From Aquabacterium sp. CECT 9606 (lineage in GTDB: Bacteria > Pseudomonadota > Gammaproteobacteria > Burkholderiales > Burkholderiaceae_C), in assembly GCF_918741295.1 (NCBI RefSeq), contig NZ_CAKKNB010000002.1, positions 682,001 to 746,000 of the forward strand: a stretch of 64,000 nucleotides of DNA, written 5' to 3'. This document shows, piece after piece, positions 42,716 through 48,811 of the stretch (position 1 is the first letter of the stretch; every line of letters begins with the position of its first letter). Made by a program: the position numbers and the translations under genes. Under the pieces are notes generated by a model that saw nothing but the letters and a program-made list of their open reading frames with translations, had not been told where the DNA came from and searched no databases.

Positions 42716-43204
42716 ATGCCCGTGCCCCGGCAAGCCCGTTCCATCGCAGGGTTCACCTACTTGATGTTGCTGTGGTGGGTGGCCGTCAGCAGCGTGTTGC
42801 TGGCGGCTTTGGGCCAGAGCTGGGCCATTGAGGCGCGTCGCCAGCGTGAAATGGAACTGGTGTTTCGCGGCGAGCAGATCAAGGCGGCCTTGTTGTCCTA
42901 CCAGGAGGCCTCGCCCACGCTGCCCAAGACTTTTCCCACACGCCTGGAGGATTTGATTGAGGACCAGCGGGGCCCGGACATCAAGCGCCATTTGCGGCAC
43001 CTGTGGCCCGACCCCATCACGGGTTCCACGACCTGGGGTTTGGTGCGCGAGGGCGGGTTCATCCGAGGTGTGTACAGCACATCAGACAGGCAGCCCTTGC
43101 GTGCACCTCAGGGCATCAGCAGTTACCGGGAGTGGCGATTTGAAGCAGATGAATCAACCGTCAACAAACCGTCACCGGATGTGCCTAGCATCGCCACCCC
43201 ATGA
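42716..43204 (+). CDS. Minor pseudopilin lacking Glu5 (GspK-like tip candidate)
   Basis: 162 residues from the ATG at 42716. The N-terminus reads RSIAG-FTYLMLLWWVAVSSVLLAALG, a prepilin-like segment without the Glu at +5 (Met instead) and with a Trp pair. Missing Glu5 is known for GspK, the pseudopilus tip subunit, but GspK is usually about 300 residues, so this is at best a short analogue. The body has RQREMELVFRGEQIKAALLSYQEAS, typical of minor pseudopilins of this cluster type. Its stop overlaps the epsA start by four bases. Confidence 0.7.
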   Translation: MPVPRQARSIAGFTYLMLLWWVAVSSVLLAALGQSWAIEARRQREMELVFRGEQIKAALLSYQEASPTLPKTFPTRLEDLIEDQRGPDIKRHLRHLWPDPITGSTTWGLVREGGFIRGVYSTSDRQPLRAPQGISSYREWRFEADESTVNKPSPDVPSIATP

Positions 43205-44046
43205 GCCTCCAATCCCTTGCGCCTGAACAATCCGAATCTTTGCTGCGCCTGATCGAGGCATCGGTGCAGGTTTCGCGACGCTATCAGTTCTACTTGTGGA
43301 CGCAAGGCGATCTGCAGCGCTTGATGCAGCACAAGCTGTCCAGTTGCGGTGCCTATGACATTGGCATGCGCGAACTGGCCTTTGACGTGCTCAACAGCGT
43401 GGTGCTGCCCCCCGAGCTGATCGCGGCCTTGGCCGATGGGCATTCCCCTGTCATGACCTATTTGTTGACCGAGTGGGGAAAGTCACGCCAGCAAGCATGC
43501 TGGATCGACCTGACCGACTTCGCGGCGCTGGACGCCGTGGCCGCGGGTTTGTGTGACATCGGCTACCGTTGCTTGCTGACCCACGGCGCCAGCCGGCCCG
43601 GGCGTCCCAACGACATGGAAAGCTTTTTTGTGTTTGGTCTGCCGGGTGCCAAGCCCGATGAGCAATCGGCCTACGCGCTGAACATCATGATGCCCTACCT
43701 GCACGCCACTTACCTGCGCGTGCACACCACTGAGCGTGAGATGGCCGTGCCAGGCCGGGCCGGGCGTGGGGGGTTCTCCGAACCCGGCCGTGCCCGCTCG
43801 GCGGTCTCCATCACGGAGCGCGAACGCGAGATTTTGCGTTGGGTGCGAGATGGCAAAAGCAACCAGGCCATTGCTGAAGAACTCAACATCAGCGCGCTCA
43901 CGGTCAAGAACCACATTCAAAAGATCTTGCGCAAGCTCACGGCCGCCAACCGCGCGCAGGCGGTGGCCAAGGCCATGTCCATGAACTTGTTCGGGTCGGG
44001 CCAAGAGGCGGCATCTTCAACCCCCGTGGTGCAGTGGACGACGTGA
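43201..44046 (+). CDS. epsA: EpsA-type LuxR-family transcriptional regulator
   Basis: 281 residues. The N-terminal ~200 residues form a sensor-like domain (SRRYQFYLWTQGDLQRLM, CWIDLTDFAALDAVAAGL, ESFFVFGLPG), and the C-terminal end is a LuxR/FixJ helix-turn-helix: ITEREREILRWVRDGKSNQAIAEELNISALTVKNHIQKILRKL. This matches the 'XrtB/PEP-CTERM-associated regulator EpsA' type. It overlaps the last pseudopilin gene (ATGA), so it is made from the secretion operon mRNA. It lies directly upstream of two PEP-CTERM genes. Control of PEP-CTERM or exopolysaccharide genes is inferred from the family name and position. Confidence 0.88.
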   Translation: MSLQSLAPEQSESLLRLIEASVQVSRRYQFYLWTQGDLQRLMQHKLSSCGAYDIGMRELAFDVLNSVVLPPELIAALADGHSPVMTYLLTEWGKSRQQACWIDLTDFAALDAVAAGLCDIGYRCLLTHGASRPGRPNDMESFFVFGLPGAKPDEQSAYALNIMMPYLHATYLRVHTTEREMAVPGRAGRGGFSEPGRARSAVSITEREREILRWVRDGKSNQAIAEELNISALTVKNHIQKILRKLTAANRAQAVAKAMSMNLFGSGQEAASSTPVVQWTT

Positions 44047-44054
44047 TCGTCAAC

Positions 44055-44064
44055 TCCGATCGGA
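44055..44064. promoter_or_regulatory. Palindrome upstream of the first paralogous PEP-CTERM gene
   Basis: TCCGATCGGA, a perfect 10-bp palindrome 28 bp before the PEP-CTERM ATG at 44093. Its CCG-N2-CGG core recurs in the palindromes at 44942 and 48746, making it a candidate operator. Confidence 0.35.
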
Positions 44065-44092
44065 TCAGAAAAAATTCTGGGAGGAATTGAAC

Positions 44093-44911
44093 ATGAAATC
44101 GATCGCTTTCTTGGCCACGGCCACCATCGCCATGGCCGGCACGGCATTTGCAAAAATTGGCACGCCCGTTGAAACACATGACGGCGGCGAGATGTTTTTC
44201 AGCCTGTTCAGCCAAAGTGCCGGAACCACCTACCAGTTGGACACCGGTGTTCTGGTCATGGACTTCCCCGCCCTGGCCAACAACTCGTTTGGGACTTTAT
44301 GGCGATTCAGCCTTGACGCGACCAATGATGCTGCTTTCGCAGCCTTTCTGGTAGCCACGGGCCCGGCCAGTGACATCAGTTTCTCGCTGATGGGGGGCGA
44401 CAACAGTGGTGTCACAGCTGCTTCGCGGTCATTGATCACCACGGTGCGACATGGCGGTGATGTTGATTCCATCACCAATGGCAACTTGGTGAATGGCATG
44501 TCGGCCATGACGACCAACTACCTGGATGGCATCAGCGGAGTGAACAGCAAGCACCCGGCGGGCATGCTTTCCAACGGGTCCAGCTTCTTCACCCAGGCCG
44601 AAGGCAATGGCCACTACTACACAGCGCAAACCGATACGCTGAGCGGCAATCTCGCCATTGGCAATGACAACCGACTTGGCACCCTGACGGCGGTTTACCA
44701 GTTCACCCGGTCCAGCACGGGTTCGTTGGGTGACGCCAATGAAGCGCTGTTGGGTTTCCTGGATGTTCGACAAGTCAGCCGCGATCAGTACGACGTTGAT
44801 TTTGGCTTCCGCCCCCTCACTTCGGAGGCACCGGAGCCTTCCAGCATGGTGCTGGCCCTGATCGGCCTGGTGGCCTTTGGTGCGTTGGCGGACCGCCGAC
44901 GTGCCGACTGA
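44093..44911 (+). CDS. PEP-CTERM protein, paralogue A of a tandem pair
   Basis: 272 residues from the ATG at 44093, with GGGAGG 7-8 bases upstream. Signal peptide ending GTAFAKIG (about residue 22), a body of unassigned fold, and the sorting signal APEPSSMVLALIGLVAFGALADRRRAD with the slightly unusual APEP. It is a clear paralogue of the next gene: DGGEM, LFSQSA, TYQLDTGVL, GGDNSGVTAA, ITNGN, NGSSFFTQAEG and GHYY recur in the same order. It follows epsA by 46 bp. Function unknown. Confidence 0.88.
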   Translation: MKSIAFLATATIAMAGTAFAKIGTPVETHDGGEMFFSLFSQSAGTTYQLDTGVLVMDFPALANNSFGTLWRFSLDATNDAAFAAFLVATGPASDISFSLMGGDNSGVTAASRSLITTVRHGGDVDSITNGNLVNGMSAMTTNYLDGISGVNSKHPAGMLSNGSSFFTQAEGNGHYYTAQTDTLSGNLAIGNDNRLGTLTAVYQFTRSSTGSLGDANEALLGFLDVRQVSRDQYDVDFGFRPLTSEAPEPSSMVLALIGLVAFGALADRRRAD

Positions 44912-44941
44912 GTGCGATCTTGTTGTCCGCTGCTTGAAAAA

Positions 44942-44957
44942 TAGTCCGAACGGACTA
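44942..44957. promoter_or_regulatory. 16-bp palindrome upstream of PEP-CTERM paralogue B
   Basis: TAGTCCG-AA-CGGACTA: 7-bp arms around AA, in the AT-richer leader 23 bp upstream of the sigma-54-like site. It may be an activator (UAS) or EpsA operator. Confidence 0.45.
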
Positions 44958-44980
44958 CGAACCAACCCCCGAAATCGGCA

Positions 44981-44995
44981 TGGCGTGTCACTTGC
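44981..44995 (+). promoter_or_regulatory. Sigma-54-type promoter candidate before PEP-CTERM paralogue B
   Basis: TGGCGTGTCACTTGC has exact GG-N10-GC spacing, a TGGC -24 core and a perfect TTGC -12, but lacks the AC of the full TGGCAC. It would give a leader of roughly 185 bases before the ATG at 45194. Confidence 0.4.
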
Positions 44996-45193
44996 GTATC
45001 GAACAATCCGAGTTGTTGAGAAATTAACAAGAAGTTGAATTTCACGCGTTCTTTGATGAGTTTGCCCTGGCGGGCAAGCCGCCCAACGACATCACCGCAC
45101 AAGACCTCACACGGGGGGGCTTCGCTTGCCAGTGGTCGCGACCAGGCGGTTGTTCACAACCTTTCCTATCCCTACCCTTTTGGAGAAACAAGC

Positions 45194-46006
45194 ATGATGA
45201 AGATCAAGACCCTGGTGGCTGCTGCTGCCTTTGCCGTCACTGGTTCCGCCTTCGCCAGCATCGGCAGCCCCACCGCCACCACCGACGGCGGCGAAATGTC
45301 CTTGCACCTGTTCAGCCAATCCGCTGAAGTCACCTACCAGCTCGACTCTGGCGTTCTGTTCAAGGACTTCAACTTGGCCGCGCTGGCCAAGGCAGCTCCT
45401 TCCACCACGCCTTACACCTGGAACACCACACTCGACACCGCGACGGACACGGCTTTTGCCTCGTTCCTGGCTGTGGCTGGTTCTGCTTCCGACCTGAGCT
45501 TCGCCTTCTGGGGCGGCGACAACAGTGGCGTGACTGCAGCTGCTCGCAGCATGGTCTCCACCGTGCGCGCTGGTGGCGATGCTTCCGTCATCACCAATGG
45601 CAACATGGTGGACAGCATGAATCAGATGGGCAACTACATCGCCATCGTGAACGGCAAGCAAGGCCTGGTCACCAACGGTTCCAGCTACTTCACCCAGTCT
45701 GAAGGCGCCGGCCACTACTATGTGAATGACAAGCCCACGATGCTCACCAAGTTCCCCATCGGCAACGACGGTCTCGTGGGCACCAGCCTGGACGTGTACA
45801 GCTTTGTTCGTTCCAGCACTTCGCTGGGCGGTGATGCCATCGAAACCAAGATTGGCACGTTCACGGTCAGCCAGCTGAACGACACCCAGTACAGCGTTGC
45901 TTTCAGCACCCCAGCGGCTGCTGTCCCCGAGCCCACCAGCATGGCCTTGGCCCTGGTTGGTCTGGGTGGCCTGGGCCTGATCGCTCGTCGTCGCCGCGCC
46001 AAGTAA
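45194..46006 (+). CDS. PEP-CTERM protein, paralogue B of a tandem pair
   Basis: 270 residues from the ATG at 45194, with GGAG 8 bases upstream. Signal peptide MMKIKTLVAAAAFAVTGSAFA, the same body as the preceding gene (DGGEMSLHLFSQSAEVTYQLD, GGDNSGVTAAARSM, NGSSYFTQSEGAGHYY), and the canonical sorting signal AVPEPTSMALALVGLGGLGLIARRRRAK. Codon use is biased towards few preferred codons with more GCT/TTC than neighbours, suggesting strong expression. It has its own long upstream region (282 bp) with a palindrome and a sigma-54-like site, and a short hairpin behind it. Function unknown; no catalytic motif seen. Confidence 0.9.
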   Translation: MMKIKTLVAAAAFAVTGSAFASIGSPTATTDGGEMSLHLFSQSAEVTYQLDSGVLFKDFNLAALAKAAPSTTPYTWNTTLDTATDTAFASFLAVAGSASDLSFAFWGGDNSGVTAAARSMVSTVRAGGDASVITNGNMVDSMNQMGNYIAIVNGKQGLVTNGSSYFTQSEGAGHYYVNDKPTMLTKFPIGNDGLVGTSLDVYSFVRSSTSLGGDAIETKIGTFTVSQLNDTQYSVAFSTPAAAVPEPTSMALALVGLGGLGLIARRRRAK

Positions 46007-46011
46007 TCCTG

Positions 46012-46031
46012 ACAGGCCGTTTCAGGCCTGT
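46012..46031 (+). terminator. Short hairpin after PEP-CTERM paralogue B
   Basis: A 7-bp stem ACAGGCC/GGCCTGT with a 6-base loop five bases after the stop codon. It lacks a U-tract and may be a weak terminator or 3' stabiliser. Its GGCC-GTTTCA-GGCC core resembles the hairpin after the PEP-CTERM gene at 6487. Confidence 0.45.
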
Positions 46032-46127
46032 TGCTCCACTCGCATCCGTGACTCAACCTCCTGGGCCTTTTTGGCTCGGGGGGTTGCTTGAACACGCCCC
46101 CTCGCTGAAATTTTCAAGGATTCCACC

Positions 46128-47555
46128 ATGAAACTGCGCATCGTTACCCTGGCCGCTCTGGCCGTCATCGCTGGCCAAGCCCAAGCCCTGACCATTGCAG
46201 ACATCGCCACCAAGCGTGCCTTGCCAACCACCAATCCTGACAAGCTGATCGAAATCGACTTCGCTGGTGCTTCGGCCCTGTCTGCCGTCATCGGTGGCCT
46301 GTTCACGCAAAACTGCGTGGCTGGCACACTCGACACCTATGTGAGCGACTTCACCGACGCAGCATTCGCTGGCGACACCGCCAACGGCCAATCCGTCAAG
46401 GCCTACAGCTGCCGCATCATCGTTGACACCGCCACAGTCAAGAATGACTTTGGTGCTGCTTTCAGCGGCAAATACGTGGTTTTCCAGAAGTCTGACCAGG
46501 GTGGTTCGGGCAATGGCGTGTTCCCCGTCGCCTACAACAAGGCACTGCCATTTTTGAACCTGACGGCCGCCAACTGCGTCGGTCTGGTTTGCAAGAGCAA
46601 TGGTTTCTCCAAGGCGCCAGATGGCGGCGTGTCTGACGTGGCACCCTCGTCTTTCAACCCCGAGAAGAACCGTCCTGCCGTGCCCGTGGACTTCACGAAC
46701 ACCAGCCTGTTCCCCAACGTGTCCAACACCAACTTCGCCCGCGTTGATGGCGTGGTGAACACCGTGTTCGGTCTGGCTGTCAGTGCCCCTTTGTACGCCG
46801 CACTGCAAGCTGACCAAGGTCTGGCTTCTACCGTTCGTCCCACCGTGCCCAAGGCCGTCATCGCTTCGATGCTGTCCAACGCGTTTGACCCCAGCATCAG
46901 CTGGAAGGCATTGCTGCCCAACAGCCCAGCGGTCAATGTGCAGCAGATCAACATCTGCCGCCGCGTGAACGGCTCTGGTACGCAAACCTCGGCCAACGCC
47001 TTCTTCCTTGAGTATCCACGCAGCGCCTACGCCCTGATCCCCGCCACCAACGCCGACAACTCCGAGTTCCCCAACGACTTGGCCAACATCGGCTCCGCCG
47101 GCACCATCATGGTGTACGAAGGTTCGTCGTCGGGCAACGTGCGTTCCTGCCTGGACAAGGCCAACGACACCTCGTCGTTCGCCATTGGCCACATCTCGCT
47201 GGAAAATGCTGAAACCGCCAAGTGGAAGTTCGCAGCCGTTGACGGCGCCGTTCCAAGCCGGGACAACGCCAAGAAGGGCCACTACCACTACGCGTTTGAA
47301 TCGACCATGCAAATCAACAATGCCGCTGCCGCCACGCAGAAGAGCTTTCTGAACGCCATGATCGATGCTTCCAAGAAGTCGGTCAACCTGAGCTCGCTGT
47401 CTGTTGCTGCACAAAATGGCGTGATGGCACTGCCCACCGCGACCGATTGCGCCGCCGCTGACTTTGGCAGCTACGCTCCTGGCTCCACCGCCGAGAAGTT
47501 CTGCTCACGCGTCAGCCGCCCTGGCGTCGACGACGTGCTGGTCATCTTCCGTTAA
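46128..47555 (+). CDS. Secreted protein of unknown function
   Basis: 475 residues with a Sec signal MKLRIVTLAALAVIAGQAQALT (cleavage near 20) and no sorting tail. The body starts LIEIDFAGASALSAVIGGLFTQNC, a pattern I have seen in large secreted proteins annotated only as hypothetical and loosely like the phosphate-binding PBP fold, and contains several cysteines (CVAG, YSCR, ANCVGLVC, NICRR, RSCLD, ATDCAA, KFCSR), suggesting disulfides. Codon use resembles the highly biased PEP-CTERM paralogue B just upstream. It ends at a clear Rho-independent terminator. I cannot assign a function; the phosphate-binding idea is weak. Confidence 0.75.
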   Translation: MKLRIVTLAALAVIAGQAQALTIADIATKRALPTTNPDKLIEIDFAGASALSAVIGGLFTQNCVAGTLDTYVSDFTDAAFAGDTANGQSVKAYSCRIIVDTATVKNDFGAAFSGKYVVFQKSDQGGSGNGVFPVAYNKALPFLNLTAANCVGLVCKSNGFSKAPDGGVSDVAPSSFNPEKNRPAVPVDFTNTSLFPNVSNTNFARVDGVVNTVFGLAVSAPLYAALQADQGLASTVRPTVPKAVIASMLSNAFDPSISWKALLPNSPAVNVQQINICRRVNGSGTQTSANAFFLEYPRSAYALIPATNADNSEFPNDLANIGSAGTIMVYEGSSSGNVRSCLDKANDTSSFAIGHISLENAETAKWKFAAVDGAVPSRDNAKKGHYHYAFESTMQINNAAAATQKSFLNAMIDASKKSVNLSSLSVAAQNGVMALPTATDCAAADFGSYAPGSTAEKFCSRVSRPGVDDVLVIFR

Positions 47556-47599
47556 TGACTGATTGGCCCTGTATGGGGGCCAATGCAAGCTTGAAGCCA

Positions 47600-47636
47600 A
47601 GCCCCGCAGTGCCTCACGGTCCTGCGGGGCTTTTTC
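47600..47636 (+). terminator. Rho-independent terminator
   Basis: A 10-bp stem (AGCCCCGCAG / CTGCGGGGCT) with a 12-base loop followed by TTTTC. It is a clear intrinsic terminator for the secreted-protein gene, and on the minus strand it can also help end the arsC transcript. A second inverted repeat (ATTGGCCC / GGGCCAAT) lies just upstream. Confidence 0.85.
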
Positions 47637-47643
47637 TTGGTGC

Positions 47644-48138
47644 TCAGTTCTGGCTGATGTCGGTCAGCGCGCGTTGCAACTCGTCATGGCTCATCGTGCC
47701 CAGTGGCAGCTGAAGCAGTTGCAGCATGCGGTAGCCAATGGCTTGTCGTGTCAGCTCAAAGGCCAGGCGCTTGCCCTCGTCGCCACCTGGCGCATTGGAT
47801 GGATCGGCGTAGCCCCAATGCACCTTGACCGGACTGCCTGGCCAGTAGGGGCAGGTTTCTGCCGCAGCGCTGTCGCACACGGTGATGACCACGTGCACCT
47901 CGGGGGCGCCATCGGCCACGAACTCGTCCCAGCTTTTGCTGCGGTAGCCGGTGGTGTCGATCCCGGCGTTGGTGAGCGCCTCTAGCGCAAAGGGATTGAG
48001 GTGGCCGCTGGGCGCGCTGCCCGCGCTGTAGGCGCGCACATCGCACCCCAGCTTTCGGGCCCAGTGGTTGAGCATGCCCTCGCTCAGCACGCTGCGGGCG
48101 GAGTTGTGGGTGCACAGGATCAGGACGTTGGTGGTCAT
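47644..48138 (-). CDS. arsC: ArsC-type arsenate reductase / low-molecular-weight phosphatase, copy 2
   Basis: 164 residues of the LMW-PTPase fold. P-loop CTHNSARS at residues 9-16 (CX5R), then AYSAGSAPSGHLNPFALEAL, the conserved SKSWDEF and the downstream redox/WPG region VITVCDSAAAETCPYWPGSP. Thioredoxin-coupled arsenate reductases of this class use the P-loop Cys plus later cysteines. It follows the other copy by seven bases in the same transcript and shares its whole architecture. Arsenate is the probable substrate, but low-molecular-weight tyrosine phosphatase activity is an alternative. Confidence 0.88.
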   Translation of the reverse strand: MTTNVLILCTHNSARSVLSEGMLNHWARKLGCDVRAYSAGSAPSGHLNPFALEALTNAGIDTTGYRSKSWDEFVADGAPEVHVVITVCDSAAAETCPYWPGSPVKVHWGYADPSNAPGGDEGKRLAFELTRQAIGYRMLQLLQLPLGTMSHDELQRALTDISQN

Positions 48139-48145
48139 GGTGGCC

Positions 48146-48640
48146 TCAGGCTTTGCCGATGGTGTTGAGGTCGCTTTGAATCGACAGTGAGTTCAAGCTC
48201 TTGTCGGGCAGCGACAGCATCAGCTCGATACGGCGCTTCAGGATGATGGCGACATCCATGAAGGCCGCGCGTTGCTTGTCCTCGGGGCCTTCCACGGCGG
48301 CGGGGTCGTAGACGCCCCAATGGGCCGTCATGGGTTGGCCGGGCCAGACGGGGCAGGCTTCTCCCGCTGCGTTGTCGCAGACCGTGAACACGAAGTCCAG
48401 CAAAGGTGCCCCAGCCAGGGCAAATTCATCCCAGTTTTTGCTTCGGTAGCCATCGGTGGGCAGCTTCCAGTGCTGCAGGGTTTGAAGTGCCAAAGGATGG
48501 ACTTCACCCTTGGGGTGGCTGCCGGCCGAGTAAGCCTTGAAGCGGCCCTGCCGCATGTCGTTGAGCAGGCCTTCTGCCAGGATGGACCGGGCAGAATTGC
48601 CCGTGCAGATGAAAAGAACGTTGTATGGCTTGTCGTTCAT
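48146..48640 (-). CDS. arsC: ArsC-type arsenate reductase / low-molecular-weight phosphatase, copy 1
   Basis: 164 residues, a paralogue of the gene downstream. P-loop CTGNSARSILAEGLL, AYSAGSHPKGEVHPLALQTL, SKNWDEF and FVFTVCDNAAGEACPVWPGQP. The His-to-Gly change in the P-loop (CTGNS against CTHNS) separates the two copies and could alter substrate preference or rate. It is the first gene of the pair, after an ArsR-like operator. No arsR, arsB or acr3 gene is in the window, so this is a fragment of an arsenic operon or a stand-alone pair. Confidence 0.88.
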   Translation of the reverse strand: MNDKPYNVLFICTGNSARSILAEGLLNDMRQGRFKAYSAGSHPKGEVHPLALQTLQHWKLPTDGYRSKNWDEFALAGAPLLDFVFTVCDNAAGEACPVWPGQPMTAHWGVYDPAAVEGPEDKQRAAFMDVAIILKRRIELMLSLPDKSLNSLSIQSDLNTIGKA

Positions 48641-48662
48641 GACGCACTCCGTGTTGGATACT

Positions 48663-48680
48663 ATTCAATAATAATTGAAT
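48663..48680 (-). promoter_or_regulatory. ArsR-like operator upstream of the arsC pair
   Basis: ATTCAAT-AATA-ATTGAAT is an 18-bp palindrome in an AT-rich patch, 23 bp before the arsC start. The TTCAA...TTGAA arrangement is typical of ArsR/SmtB-family sites, but no arsR is adjacent. Confidence 0.6.
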
Positions 48681-48745
48681 GGTTGAATGCAATCATGACA
48701 TTTTCGTGACACCCATTCGCGGGGCGCCTGCCGCATTGCGACACG

Positions 48746-48765
48746 CATGAGCCGTACGGCTCATG
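48746..48765. promoter_or_regulatory. Perfect 20-bp palindrome upstream of the two-partner secretion operon
   Basis: CATGAGCCGT and its exact complement: 10-bp arms without a spacer, 46 bp before the transporter ATG. The core TGAGCC-N4-GGCTCA recurs at 60853-60868 before the ExbB-fusion gene. It could be an operator or an mRNA hairpin. Confidence 0.6.
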
Positions 48766-48811
48766 TTGGCGCGTGGAAGTTTCATCGCCGTTGGTCAGAC
48801 TCGCGGCCACC

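Noticed and set aside
46071-46089. TTGGC...TTGCT before the Cys-rich secreted protein gene
   Set aside because: Spacing is GG-N11-GC, one base longer than sigma-54 promoters allow.
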